Below are positions 1-8,298 of a stretch of 64,000 nt of DNA, in pieces. This DNA comes from Planococcus halocryophilus (GTDB lineage Bacteria; Bacillota; Bacilli; Bacillales_A; Planococcaceae). Every line of letters begins with the position of its first letter. Within the stretch, counting starts at the first letter, position 1. Where the stretch lies: contig NZ_JAKVTG010000007.1 of the NCBI RefSeq assembly GCF_022489025.1, positions 62,001 to 126,000 of the forward strand, given 5' to 3'. The notes under the pieces were generated by a model, which worked only from the letters and a program-made list of their open reading frames with translations, was not told the origin of the DNA and ran no database searches. The translations under genes and the position numbers were made by a program.

Positions 1-1
1 C

Positions 2-622
2 GATCAACAAGTAACGGACCTTCAAAAATATTTCTCCGATGATACGAAGAGTGAGCATCGCTTTCAATCGTTAGTGGCGATGCCGATTATAAATACAGCA
101 CCCGAAATGTGGCTGCTCGGTACCGGACTTGGCAGTGCGAAATTGGCAGCTGAAAAAGGCATGAGTTATGCGTATGCACATTTTGCGAAGCCTTTAGGAC
201 AATCAGTCGATGTCGTGAAAGCGTATCGTGCGGAATTTCAGCCATCGGTATTTTTACAAGAACCAACAGTGATTCTAGCTGTTTTTGCAGTGGTTGCTGA
301 AACGGAGGAAAAAGCTGAGGAGTTAGCAACTGCGTTTGATTTGTGGTTGTTGTTTATTGAATCGGATTCACCACCACCTTATTATCCCTCGGCGGAAACA
401 GCTCGGAAGCGAGGCTTTAGTGCAAGTGAACAAGAAAAAGTGGATCGCAATCGTCAGCGCATGTTAATCGGAACTGCGGAGCAAGTAAAAGAGCAAATTG
501 AAGATCTTGCTGAACGATTTGGAGCAGATGAAGTCACCGTAATTCCGAATATTTCGGGTGCCGCTAACCGCATGAACACACTGCGTTTATTGGCATTAGT
601 ATTTGATTTATCTGGAAAATGA
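2..622 (+). CDS. LLM-class (MsnO8-like) flavin-dependent oxidoreductase, 5' end outside window
   Basis: The reading frame is open from the first bases, so this is the C-terminal part (about 206 residues) of a longer protein; the internal ATG at 74 is not the start. The stretch MWLLGTGLGSAKLAAEKG is typical of the MsnO8 branch of the luciferase-like flavin monooxygenases (compare Bacillus YvbT), where a WLLGSS-like strand precedes a SAxLAA helix. Near the end, GTAEQVKEQIEDLAERFGADE is the family's closing G-T-P-x-x-V helix followed by a strand. These are cytoplasmic (beta/alpha)8 enzymes using reduced flavin and oxygen; the substrate cannot be told from sequence. Family is clear, function is not. 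Confidence 0.85.
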   Translation, partial: DQQVTDLQKYFSDDTKSEHRFQSLVAMPIINTAPEMWLLGTGLGSAKLAAEKGMSYAYAHFAKPLGQSVDVVKAYRAEFQPSVFLQEPTVILAVFAVVAETEEKAEELATAFDLWLLFIESDSPPPYYPSAETARKRGFSASEQEKVDRNRQRMLIGTAEQVKEQIEDLAERFGADEVTVIPNISGAANRMNTLRLLALVFDLSGK

Positions 623-678
623 AACCATTTGTGTCTTGCTGCGTATTATGTAAAAAAGCAGAAGGGTAGGCGTGGTAA

Positions 679-804
679 ATGGAAATCAAAACGAAGAGGA
701 AAAATCGCGGGTGGATTTTTGATGTGATTGAATTTATATTAGAAGGCTTGGAGCTTTTATTTGTCTTGCCGCGCATGGTCTTTCGTTTTCTCAAAGATTT
801 ATAA
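679..804 (+). CDS. Small basic/hydrophobic protein, unknown function
   Basis: A 41-codon frame reads MEIKTKRKNRGWIFDVIE and ends VFRFLKDL. It has a strongly basic first ten residues, then a hydrophobic/aromatic segment (about residues 12-36) that could form one amphipathic or transmembrane helix. A purine-rich stretch (GAAGGG) lies about 12 bases upstream of the ATG. It sits 56 bases after the monooxygenase gene on the same strand and could be co-transcribed. I do not recognise the family. Codon composition fits a real gene, but at this length chance cannot be excluded. Confidence 0.45.
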   Translation: MEIKTKRKNRGWIFDVIEFILEGLELLFVLPRMVFRFLKDL

Positions 805-822
805 GGGGTGTTGACGCTGGTG

Positions 823-925
823 GACAGTATTTCTCGATTTTGGACAGTATTCGGCTCGATTTCGACAGTATTCTATCCAATTCGGACAGTATTTCATATA
901 ATCTCGACAGTATATCCATTAAATG
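823..925 (+). repeat. Array A: five GACAGTAT units at 20-21 bp spacing
   Basis: The octamer GACAGTAT begins at 823, 843, 864, 885 and 906, that is steps of 20, 21, 21 and 21 bp. The bases between are mostly AT-rich and only partly conserved (a TCG often precedes the octamer). The array fills the space between the small gene ending at 804 and the convergent terminator at 931. It has the period seen in the other arrays of this window but an unrelated core. Confidence 0.75.
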
Positions 926-930
926 GAAAA

Positions 931-953
931 AAGCCGCCTAATTTAGGCGGCTT
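931..953. terminator. Intrinsic terminator, probably bidirectional
   Basis: A 9-bp perfect stem (AAGCCGCCT / AGGCGGCTT) with a 5-base loop is flanked by A-rich sequence on one side and TTTTC on the other. It lies 10 bases beyond the stop of the minus-strand reductase and also faces the plus-strand genes to its left. Confidence 0.85.
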
Positions 954-962
954 TTCTTCGTT

Positions 963-1991
963 TTATAGCTTGGCAAACTCAGGGTCTGCGACTTTTACTA
1001 ATTGTTTACCGAGATTTGTACCTTTGAACAAGCCAAGGAACGCTTCCGGCGTATTTTCAAAGCCTTCGACAATCGTTTCGTCGTATTTCAATTTGCCTTC
1101 TTGTAGCCATTGCGTAAGTGCCGCAACGCCTGTTGGCAATTCTTTTGCGTAGTCGCCAAGCGTAAAGCCTTTCATCATTGTGCTGGTCCGAATAAATTGC
1201 CCTTGCATGCGTGGACCAAGGTCTCCCTCTTCATTGTTATAAGAAGAGATAGCACCGCATAATGAAATGCGTGCATGTTTGTTTAACTGGCTAATCACTG
1301 CGTCGGAAATATCGCCACCGACATTATCAAAGTACACGTCAACGCCGTCAGGAAGCGCGTTGATTAAGTCTTCTTTGAAGCTGTCTTTTTTATAATTCAC
1401 CGCAGCGTCAAAACCGAGTTCATTGATCAAGTAATCGATTTTATCATCAGAACCGGCGATGCCAACAACGCGAGTCTCTTTGATTTTAGCGATTTGGCCT
1501 ACAATCGAACCGACTGCACCGGCTGCGCCTGAAACGACAATTGTTTCTCCTGCTTGCGGGTTCGCGATATCAAGTAATCCGAAATAAGCAGTAAGTCCAG
1601 TCAATCCAAGAACACTCAAGTGTGCCGTAATAGATGCGGCAGTTGGGTCAATTTTTTGTAGCTTGCTGGCATTGGCTACATTGTACTCAGCCCAGCTCAG
1701 ATTGCTGCTGACAATATCACCTTTTTCGAATAAATCCGAGCGCGATTCGACGACTTCAGCTAAAAGACCGCCAGTTAATGCTTGGTTTAATTCGAATGGT
1801 GGAATATAAGATTTTACATCTCTCATACGTCCACGCATATATGGATCTACTGATAGGTAAAGCGTTTTTAACAAAACTTCATTTTCAGCGGGTGTCGGAA
1901 TTTCTTTTTCGACAAAATTAAAATCATCATTAGTTGGCATGCCTTCTGGGCGGTTCGCCAACTGAATTTCTTTATGTAATTGAGCTGTCAT
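963..1991 (-). CDS. yfmJ: NADP-dependent medium-chain oxidoreductase (YfmJ/CurA type)
   Basis: A 342-residue zinc-independent MDR-family reductase, about the size of Bacillus YfmJ. The N-terminal catalytic domain carries SVDPYMRGRM, characteristic of the alkenal/one oxidoreductase branch (leukotriene B4 dehydrogenase, plant double-bond reductases, CurA). A Rossmann motif SGAAGAVGS near residue 155 binds NADPH. These enzymes reduce activated double bonds of alpha,beta-unsaturated carbonyls in the cytoplasm. I chose the start at 1991 because GGAGGA lies just upstream and the following MTAQLHKEIQLANRPEG matches the family; an upstream in-frame ATG (2054) has no support. Monocistronic, with a terminator directly downstream. 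Confidence 0.88.
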   Translation of the reverse strand: MTAQLHKEIQLANRPEGMPTNDDFNFVEKEIPTPAENEVLLKTLYLSVDPYMRGRMRDVKSYIPPFELNQALTGGLLAEVVESRSDLFEKGDIVSSNLSWAEYNVANASKLQKIDPTAASITAHLSVLGLTGLTAYFGLLDIANPQAGETIVVSGAAGAVGSIVGQIAKIKETRVVGIAGSDDKIDYLINELGFDAAVNYKKDSFKEDLINALPDGVDVYFDNVGGDISDAVISQLNKHARISLCGAISSYNNEEGDLGPRMQGQFIRTSTMMKGFTLGDYAKELPTGVAALTQWLQEGKLKYDETIVEGFENTPEAFLGLFKGTNLGKQLVKVADPEFAKL

Positions 1992-2172
1992 GAAAAATTC
2001 CTCCTTTAGATACGAATTCGAGAAAAGCGTACCACTTAGATAAAGAGTGGTCAAAAATAATGTACCGAAAAAACGAGGCGAGCGCGTATTCTTGATTCCT
2101 TAAAATCCATATGCTATTTTGAAATACCGATACCTTTCGGAAAAGATGAGAACGAAGAAAAGAGGAACTTCC

Positions 2173-3297
2173 ATGAAGCCATTATATAAAGATTTATTTA
2201 ACGAAATCACTTTGCCAAATGGCGTCGTGTTAAACGATCGTCTTGGTGTGGCACCGATGACGACTTATTCAGGAAATAAAGATGGCACGGTTTCCGATGA
2301 AGAGTTAAGCTATTACAACCGCCGCGCGGGTCTAGGCAGTTTATACGTTACGGCGTGCATCGCGGTTTCAGAAAATGGCATTGCGTTTCCAAATCAGTTT
2401 ATTGGATTTGACGATAGTGCATTGCCACGCTTGAAACAGCTGGCAAAAGAAATGAAATCAAAAGGCAGTAAAGCTATACTGCAAATGCAACACGGCGGTC
2501 GACAAAGCAAGCCTGAATTGATTAAAGCAAACGAAACGGTAGCGCCAAGTGCTGTTCCAGGTGAAGCTGGCAAGCCAACTCCGCGCGAATTGACTGAAGC
2601 CGAAATTTACGCGATTATCGAAGATTTTGGTGAGACGACAAGAAGAGCGATTGATGCAGGATTTGACGGTGTTGAAATTCACGGTGCTAACACGTATTTG
2701 CTTCAGCAATTTGTTTCATCCGTGACAAACCAGCGTCAAGATCAATGGGGAGGCACGCTTGTAAATCGCATGAGATTCCCACTTGCTGTTATGAAAAAAG
2801 TTCAAGACACCGTTGCTAAATATGCGGATGAGCAATTTATCGTAGGTTACCGCCTATCGCCAGAAGAAAACAATGAAAAAACTACAGGTTATACAATTGA
2901 AGAAACGAAAATATTGGTGGAAGAATTAATCGATCGTGGCATTCATTATATTCATGTGTCGTTGTTCGAATTTAAGAAAACGCCAAAAGGCGCTGAACAA
3001 GGCGACAGCATCATTCGTATTTTAGCGGATCAAATTAAAGGCCGCGTGCCATTTGTAGCTGTTGGTAGTGTGAAAACACCAGAAGATGCTTTATCGGTCA
3101 TCGCAGAAGGTGCCGATATAGTCGTGATGGGTCGCCAAGCATTGATCGATCCTGAGTGGACAGAAAAAATCAAACAAGGCAAAGAGCAGGAAATCAATCC
3201 CGTTATCAAGCAAAACATGGTAGGAACATTAGATATCCCACAAAACATGTGGCATTTGATTACATCGTACGGCATGGTTACAGTATCGGATAATTAA
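2173..3297 (+). CDS. NADH:flavin oxidoreductase, old yellow enzyme family (YqiG-like)
   Basis: A 374-residue OYE (beta/alpha)8 flavoprotein. Visible landmarks are the FMN-binding start (RLGVAPMTTYSG), HGGRQS, the substrate-anion pair in EIHGANTYLLQQF (His/Asn), and the C-terminal phosphate-binding VGSVKTPEDAL plus MGRQALIDPEW. The family reduces alpha,beta-unsaturated carbonyls, nitroesters or quinones with NAD(P)H. The start at 2173 follows AGAGGA at good spacing and gives the family start MKPLYKDLF; the upstream in-frame ATG (2119) is not supported. Divergent from the neighbouring NADP reductase of similar chemistry, which may suggest a shared electrophile-stress role (inference). Confidence 0.88.
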   Translation: MKPLYKDLFNEITLPNGVVLNDRLGVAPMTTYSGNKDGTVSDEELSYYNRRAGLGSLYVTACIAVSENGIAFPNQFIGFDDSALPRLKQLAKEMKSKGSKAILQMQHGGRQSKPELIKANETVAPSAVPGEAGKPTPRELTEAEIYAIIEDFGETTRRAIDAGFDGVEIHGANTYLLQQFVSSVTNQRQDQWGGTLVNRMRFPLAVMKKVQDTVAKYADEQFIVGYRLSPEENNEKTTGYTIEETKILVEELIDRGIHYIHVSLFEFKKTPKGAEQGDSIIRILADQIKGRVPFVAVGSVKTPEDALSVIAEGADIVVMGRQALIDPEWTEKIKQGKEQEINPVIKQNMVGTLDIPQNMWHLITSYGMVTVSDN

Positions 3298-3321
3298 TTT
3301 TTCATTTGTAAAAACGCTGAT

Positions 3322-3361
3322 AAAAAGCGCAGTTCCGAAACATTCGGAACTGCGCTTTTTT
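3322..3361. terminator. Strong bidirectional intrinsic terminator
   Basis: A stem of about 17 bp (AAAAAGCGCAGTTCCGA with its complement) around a 5-base loop has A and T tracts on both sides. It lies between the convergent OYE gene and the K+ transporter gene and serves both. Confidence 0.92.
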
Positions 3362-3365
3362 GCGT

Positions 3366-4694
3366 TCATCCAGTAAATACTGGGTCATAAGGATATCGAT
3401 AATTTTCTTTGCGCGGTTTCATTAAGATAAAGAACAAGGTCAATGGACCGATGCGGCCTGTAAACATGACTATGCTTAATAAAACTTCGCCAATACTAGT
3501 CATGTCTCCGCTAATGCCCATCGACAAGCCGACAGTTCCAAACGCTGAGACGACTTCAAATGCTAAAGGCAAGAACGGGATTTTTTCGGATACGGTTAAT
3601 AGGAATAAGAATAAAACAACGAGCAAGACGCTAATCGTCGTGATGGCAAGTGAGCGAATGACGGTCTCTAGTCGAATAGAGCGGCCAAAGATTTCTGGTT
3701 CTCGCCGTGAGCGCAGAAAAGAAACGGTAGCTAGGATAACCACAATAAAAGTGGTCAGCTTAATGCCCGAAGCGGTTGACGCACTGCCGCCGCCAATAAA
3801 CATCAACAGCATTGTGAACAACAAAGTCGGGTCTTCAAGTGCGCCGTAGTCCAGCATGTTGAATCCAGCAGTTCGTGGCGTCACGGCACTAAAATAAGAC
3901 GTCACCAGTTTATCAAACAACGACATATTGCCGAGCGTTCCCGGATTATTGTATTCCAATAGGAAGAACACCAACATGGCTAAGCTATTTAAAATTAAGG
4001 TACCGCCTACCATTAACTTCGTGTGCAATGCCCACCGGCGAAATGATTTCTTTTGTGCAACATCCATAACGACTGTGAAACCAATTCCTCCGATAATGAA
4101 CAAGGAAGAAATCAATATCGTCACCAGTGGATCGCCAGCAAAACTGATCATGTTGTCAGGGAATAAAGAAAATCCTGCGTTATTAAAAGCAGAGATAACA
4201 TGAAAAATGCTGTAATTGAGTGCATCTTTAAAACCAAATTGCGGTATCCAGTAAATAGTCAAAAGGATGGTTGCAACAGCTTCTATCGTTAAAGCAAACG
4301 TCAAAATCAATTTGACGAGCTTGACGATGCCACCAATTGAGCTTTGTGTGAAGGATTCCTGCAGATAGATTCGACTTTGAAGACCAACTTTTTTGCGGAA
4401 TAAAATAAGAATCGCGACCGCAAAAGTCATTAAGCCAATGCCGCCGCACTGAATGAGCACAAGAAGAACCAATTCTCCAAAAGCAGTAAGGACAGTCCCT
4501 GGATCAAAGACACTTAGTCCTGTCACCGTAGTAGCAGATGTAGCAGTAAACAAGGCATCAGTCCAAGAAATCGGCTGGGTAGTGGCGAACGGTAGCTTCA
4601 AAAGTAAAGTGCCCACTAAAATTAAAAACAAAAAGCTTCCGGATATCACCAATGGCGGAGAAACAGACATCCGCTTTTTTTTCCAGGACCGCAT
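3366..4694 (-). CDS. TrkH/KtrB-family potassium transporter subunit (KtrD-like)
   Basis: A 442-residue membrane protein of the SKT superfamily. The four pore-loop motifs can be read in order: TVTGLS, NNAGFS, TPRTAGFN and FGTVGLSMG, each with the filter glycine, separated by hydrophobic helices. The length fits Bacillus KtrB/KtrD. No KtrA/KtrC (RCK) gene is adjacent, as with Bacillus KtrD, whose partner KtrC is encoded elsewhere. The start at 4694 has GAGGA about ten bases upstream; the GTG at 4703 overlaps that site and is unlikely. It would take up K+ with Na+ coupling at the cytoplasmic membrane. Confidence 0.88.
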   Translation of the reverse strand: MRSWKKKRMSVSPPLVISGSFLFLILVGTLLLKLPFATTQPISWTDALFTATSATTVTGLSVFDPGTVLTAFGELVLLVLIQCGGIGLMTFAVAILILFRKKVGLQSRIYLQESFTQSSIGGIVKLVKLILTFALTIEAVATILLTIYWIPQFGFKDALNYSIFHVISAFNNAGFSLFPDNMISFAGDPLVTILISSLFIIGGIGFTVVMDVAQKKSFRRWALHTKLMVGGTLILNSLAMLVFFLLEYNNPGTLGNMSLFDKLVTSYFSAVTPRTAGFNMLDYGALEDPTLLFTMLLMFIGGGSASTASGIKLTTFIVVILATVSFLRSRREPEIFGRSIRLETVIRSLAITTISVLLVVLFLFLLTVSEKIPFLPLAFEVVSAFGTVGLSMGISGDMTSIGEVLLSIVMFTGRIGPLTLFFILMKPRKENYRYPYDPVFTG

Positions 4695-4968
4695 ACTAGA
4701 CACTTCCTCATACTATCGAAGTAAAATATGAGCCTACTCTATTCCTGTTTAATGAAACTGTCAACAAAATAATAGTTTCACCTCGATCATTATCCTTATA
4801 CCTAAGGATGCTCCTTGTTTATAAAGGGATTTATTAAGTTCTGATGTGTAGAAAAATTTAAAATCACGTTCAATTCATACAAAAAATTCGTGTATGCTAT
4901 ATAAGTTGAACAAAAGAGTTTAAGATAATACATACAGCGCATACTAACAGAAATACAGGGGGTTAAAA

Positions 4969-5817
4969 ATGACTTCTTTACGACAGAAAATCGAACAAGC
5001 CCTTTCGGAATTATCGGAAGCAGAGCGACGCATTGGAGAATACGTACTTGGGAATTCTGAAGCGGTTCCACATATGACGACAAAAGAACTTTCAAAAAAA
5101 GCAGCTGTGAGTGAAGCGACAATTATTCGCTTTTGTAAGTCTATCGGTATTGGAAGTTATAAATCTTTTAAGCTCGCTCTGATGAAAGACTTAAGCTTAA
5201 CAGATACAAGTTTAACGGATTTTTCAGTGTTGAATAAAAAAGACTCACCATATGACCTTTTTCATAAAGTGATTCAGGTAAACAAGTCAGCAGTTGAATC
5301 ATGTGCCGATTCACTAGATCGGAAAGAGTTAATGAAAGCAGTAGATGCAATACGCGATGCACGCAAAATTGTTTTTTTTGGCGTTGGCGGTTCTTCGACA
5401 GCGGCAATGGATGCGCAATATAAATTCACAAAACTTGGGTATCATTCAATTACTTCATTGGATTTTCATCATATGCTTTCTGTGATTCCACATTTGACAG
5501 AGAAAGATGTTTTCGTTGCGATTAGTACATCTGGAAAAACCAAAGACGTGCTAGAGCTTACTCGATTCGCCCAAAGAAAAGGTGCGACTGTTATTGCCAT
5601 CACCACGCTTAGTAAATCTCCTTTATACAAAGAAGCGGACATTCACTTATGTACACCGAATGTTGAACAAGATTTTCGCATTGGTAGTCTTGCTTCTCGA
5701 ATGACACAATTGACGGTGATTGATACCTTGTATTTGAGTATTTTTCATTATGTTGGAGAAAACGTATTGCAACAATATTATGATGCGCGCGGTGAAATGG
5801 AGCGTTTGAGAAGATAA
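4969..5817 (+). CDS. murR: MurR/RpiR-family transcriptional regulator of amino-sugar salvage
   Basis: A 282-residue protein with an N-terminal HTH_6 domain (about residues 1-77; SEAERRIGEYVL, then the recognition region AAVSEATIIRFCKS) and a C-terminal SIS sugar-phosphate-binding domain (about 105-245; FGVGGSSTAAMDAQYK, then ISTSGKTKDVLE). Start ATG preceded by CAGGGGG. It is followed by murQ-murP-mupG, so MurNAc-6-phosphate is the expected effector (inference from context). An inverted repeat CATAC(4876)/GTATG(4892) lies in the upstream region and could be a regulatory site. It has its own terminator, so murR is a separate unit from murQ. Family certain; the murR assignment is from neighbourhood. 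Confidence 0.9.
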   Translation: MTSLRQKIEQALSELSEAERRIGEYVLGNSEAVPHMTTKELSKKAAVSEATIIRFCKSIGIGSYKSFKLALMKDLSLTDTSLTDFSVLNKKDSPYDLFHKVIQVNKSAVESCADSLDRKELMKAVDAIRDARKIVFFGVGGSSTAAMDAQYKFTKLGYHSITSLDFHHMLSVIPHLTEKDVFVAISTSGKTKDVLELTRFAQRKGATVIAITTLSKSPLYKEADIHLCTPNVEQDFRIGSLASRMTQLTVIDTLYLSIFHYVGENVLQQYYDARGEMERLRR

Positions 5818-5843
5818 GAGTCGAAAATCCGGCTCTTTTTTTT
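5818..5843 (+). terminator. Intrinsic terminator after murR
   Basis: A 6-bp stem GAGTCG / CGGCTC (one G-T pair), a 6-base loop and eight T residues immediately follow the murR stop codon. Confidence 0.75.
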
Positions 5844-5850
5844 ATACTTT

Positions 5851-5912
5851 ATGAAATTTAAATTCATATTTTATTCAAAATATATTGACATTAAATTTCT
5901 TAAGGATAGAAT
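5851..5912 (+). promoter_or_regulatory. murQ promoter with candidate MurR operators
   Basis: TTGACA (5885-5890), a 16-bp spacer and TAGAAT (5907-5912) form a sigma-A-type promoter 36 bp before murQ. Upstream lies a near-palindrome ATGAAATTTAAATTCAT (5851-5867, one mismatched pair). The promoter spacer contains ATTAAATTTCTT (5890-5901), a 12-mer that recurs exactly at 9663-9674 before amiE. RpiR-family HexR binds a similar AT-rich palindrome (TGTAATTAAATTACA), so these are reasonable MurR sites. The promoter is seen; the binding is inferred. Confidence 0.6.
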
Positions 5913-5948
5913 GAAGACAAGAAATCAATGTAAAGAAGAGGTGAGCTG

Positions 5949-6833
5949 ATGCTGGAGAATTTGTCCACAGAAAAACGTAACAATCACACCATGAAAATGG
6001 ATGAAATGTCAGTACTAGAAATATTGAGAACGATGAACCAAGAAGACAAAAGCGTTCCGGGAATCATTGAAAAAGAATTAGCGAGCATTGAAGTGGCCGT
6101 AGAAAAGGTCATTCATTCCTTTAAGAAAAAAGGAAGATTGATTTATATTGGCGCTGGAACGAGCGGACGCTTAGGAATTTTGGATGCAGTTGAATGTGTT
6201 CCGACTTTTGGTGTTTCACCAGATCAAGTCGTTGGAATTATTGCAGGTGGTGCAGAAGCGATAAAGACAGCTATTGAAGGTGTGGAAGACAGTCGTCAAT
6301 TCGGCAAGGACGATTTGGAAGCGATTTCTTTAACAAAAAACGATACGGTTGTTGGCATTGCTGCAAGTGGCCGAACGCCTTATGTTATTGGCGCACTTCA
6401 ATATGCTAAACAAATTGGTGCAGAGACGGTTGCGGTTTCATGCAATACACAGTCGGAAATCAGTCGTTATGCCGATACGGCAATCGAAATCGAAACGGGT
6501 GCAGAAGTATTAACGGGTTCTACGCGTCTAAAAGCCGGAACTGCTCAAAAGCTCGTGCTAAATATGATTTCGACAGCAGCAATGATTGGCGTAGGGAAAG
6601 TTTATGGGAATTTGATGGTTGATGTCCAAGCCACGAACGCAAAACTTATTGAGCGATCAAAACGGATTATTATGGATGCAACGCAAGTCGATTATGAAAC
6701 GGCAGAGCATTTTTATGAAAAAGCTGATGGTCATGTGAAGACAGCAATTGTCATGAGTTTACTAGATTGTACAAAAGAACAAGCAATTGAAAAACTAGAA
6801 ATAGCAGGTGGATTTGTTCGCAAAGCTTTATAA
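5949..6833 (+). CDS. murQ: N-acetylmuramic acid 6-phosphate etherase
   Basis: MurQ cleaves the lactyl ether of MurNAc-6-phosphate to GlcNAc-6-phosphate and D-lactate in the cytoplasm. The 294-residue sequence is full length and contains the SIS-fold signature YIGAGTSGRLGILDAVEC, the conserved GIIAGGAEAI block, IAASGRTPYV and the C-terminal helical region with LMVDVQATNAKL. Start ATG follows AAGAGGTGA. It is first in a murQ-murP unit (25-base gap); its product GlcNAc-6-phosphate is the substrate of NagA encoded 11 kb downstream. Assignment secure. Confidence 0.96.
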   Translation: MLENLSTEKRNNHTMKMDEMSVLEILRTMNQEDKSVPGIIEKELASIEVAVEKVIHSFKKKGRLIYIGAGTSGRLGILDAVECVPTFGVSPDQVVGIIAGGAEAIKTAIEGVEDSRQFGKDDLEAISLTKNDTVVGIAASGRTPYVIGALQYAKQIGAETVAVSCNTQSEISRYADTAIEIETGAEVLTGSTRLKAGTAQKLVLNMISTAAMIGVGKVYGNLMVDVQATNAKLIERSKRIIMDATQVDYETAEHFYEKADGHVKTAIVMSLLDCTKEQAIEKLEIAGGFVRKAL

Positions 6834-6857
6834 CATTTAGAGGAGCGGAGGGGTTGT

Positions 6858-8237
6858 ATGAAAAAAGAACAGCAAATGGCGCAAGATATTCTCGAGAAAA
6901 TTGGTGGCAAACAGAATATCAACCAAGTAGCACATTGCATGACGCGATTACGCTTATCGATTAAAGATGACAGCAAAGTAAATCTTAATGAACTCAAACG
7001 TGTAGACGGGGTAATGGGAGTTGTCGAAGACGATACACTTCAAATTGTTGTGGGTCCAGGGACAGTCAACAAAGTGGCCGCTGAAATAAGTAAGGAAACT
7101 GGACTGGCGATCGGTGAAATGGCCGACGTAAGTGAAGGGGATATGAGTTTCGAAGAAAAAGCCGTGATGAAAAAAGCGAAATTAAAAGAAAAAAACAAAA
7201 CACCTTTCAAATTGTTTTTGCGTAGTGTGGGAAATATCTTTATTCCGTTGATTCCTGGGTTAGTAGCTTCAGGACTGATTAACGGAGCAGCTAACTTTGC
7301 AATAAATGGTGGTGCTGATAGAACGGAAACATGGATGCAGATTTTATTATTGCTCGGCAGCACGGTATTTGCCTACTTAGCGATTTTAGTTGGTTGGAAC
7401 ACAGCGAAAGAATTTGGAGGAACACCGGTACTTGGCGCGATTGCAGGAGGAATTTTGTTCAATCCATTGTTAGGCGATATTGTCATTTATGGAGAACCAT
7501 TAATTGTCGGTAGAGGTGGATTGTTTGGAGTCATTTTTGCCGCTTGGTTAATGACGTTTGTTGAGAAAAATGTTCGTAAAGTGATGCACAGTTCAGTCGA
7601 TATTTTATTTACACCACTCTTTACGCTATTAATCGTAGGATTCTTTTCTCTTTATGCGATTGTGCCAGTCGCAGGTGTTTTATCAGATGGCATCATGACC
7701 GTATTAACTTCTGTACTTGATGTTGGTGGCGCTGTAGCGGGTGCGGTTCTAGCGGGATTCTTCTTGCCACTTGTTATGCTTGGCTTGCATCATGGACTGA
7801 CACCCATTCACTTAGAATTAATGAACACAGTAGGAGCGACAGCGTTACTGCCGATCTTGGCAATGGCTGGAGCGGGTCAAGTTGGTGCAACGATTGCAGT
7901 ATTTGTTAAAACAAAAAATCAACGATTAAAGAACATTATTAAAGGCGCATTACCCGTAGGTTTTCTCGGTATCGGAGAACCATTGCTTTACGGTGTAACT
8001 TTACCGCTTGGTCGTCCGTTTATCACGGCTTGCATGGGAGCTGCCTTTGGTGGTGCCTTCCAAGCAGTCATGCACACAGCAGCTCTTGGAATCGGAGTAT
8101 CCGGTATTTCATTGATTCCTTTAATAGCTGAAAGTAAATATGTTTGGTACTTTGTCGGATTGGTTGTTTCGTATATTTTTGGGTTCATCTTTACGTATTT
8201 GTTTGGATTCAAAGAAGAGATGGCAGAAGGTATCTAA
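6858..8237 (+). CDS. murP: PTS EIIBC, N-acetylmuramic acid specific
   Basis: A 459-residue fusion of an EIIB domain (about residues 1-90, phosphorylated Cys27 in AHCMTRLRLS) and a glucose-superfamily EIIC membrane domain (about 110-450, with GIGEPLLYGVTLPLG and HHGLTPIHLE). No EIIA domain is present, as in known MurP; the EIIA domain of the nearby NagE-type transporter could supply phosphate. It imports MurNAc, or in Staphylococcus MurNAc-GlcNAc, as the 6-phosphate. RBS GGAGCGGAGGGG. Sits between murQ and mupG, which supports MurNAc rather than sucrose or trehalose specificity. Confidence 0.92.
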   Translation: MKKEQQMAQDILEKIGGKQNINQVAHCMTRLRLSIKDDSKVNLNELKRVDGVMGVVEDDTLQIVVGPGTVNKVAAEISKETGLAIGEMADVSEGDMSFEEKAVMKKAKLKEKNKTPFKLFLRSVGNIFIPLIPGLVASGLINGAANFAINGGADRTETWMQILLLLGSTVFAYLAILVGWNTAKEFGGTPVLGAIAGGILFNPLLGDIVIYGEPLIVGRGGLFGVIFAAWLMTFVEKNVRKVMHSSVDILFTPLFTLLIVGFFSLYAIVPVAGVLSDGIMTVLTSVLDVGGAVAGAVLAGFFLPLVMLGLHHGLTPIHLELMNTVGATALLPILAMAGAGQVGATIAVFVKTKNQRLKNIIKGALPVGFLGIGEPLLYGVTLPLGRPFITACMGAAFGGAFQAVMHTAALGIGVSGISLIPLIAESKYVWYFVGLVVSYIFGFIFTYLFGFKEEMAEGI

Positions 8238-8265
8238 AAAAAGGGAGAGAGATCTCCCTTTTTTT
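8237..8265 (+). terminator. Intrinsic terminator between murP and mupG
   Basis: GGGAGA / TCTCCC with a GAGA loop is flanked by an A tract and a T tract, extending the stem. It lies in the 61-base gap before mupG and probably allows partial readthrough, since mupG has an RBS but little room for its own promoter. Confidence 0.75.
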
Positions 8266-8298
8266 CTATGGAATGTATATTGAGGAGGAGCTAGCAAG

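Noticed and set aside
6858-8237. Sucrose or trehalose PTS EIIBC
   Set aside because: Same EIIBC superfamily, but the gene lies between murQ and mupG, and no sucrose or trehalose phosphate hydrolase is nearby.
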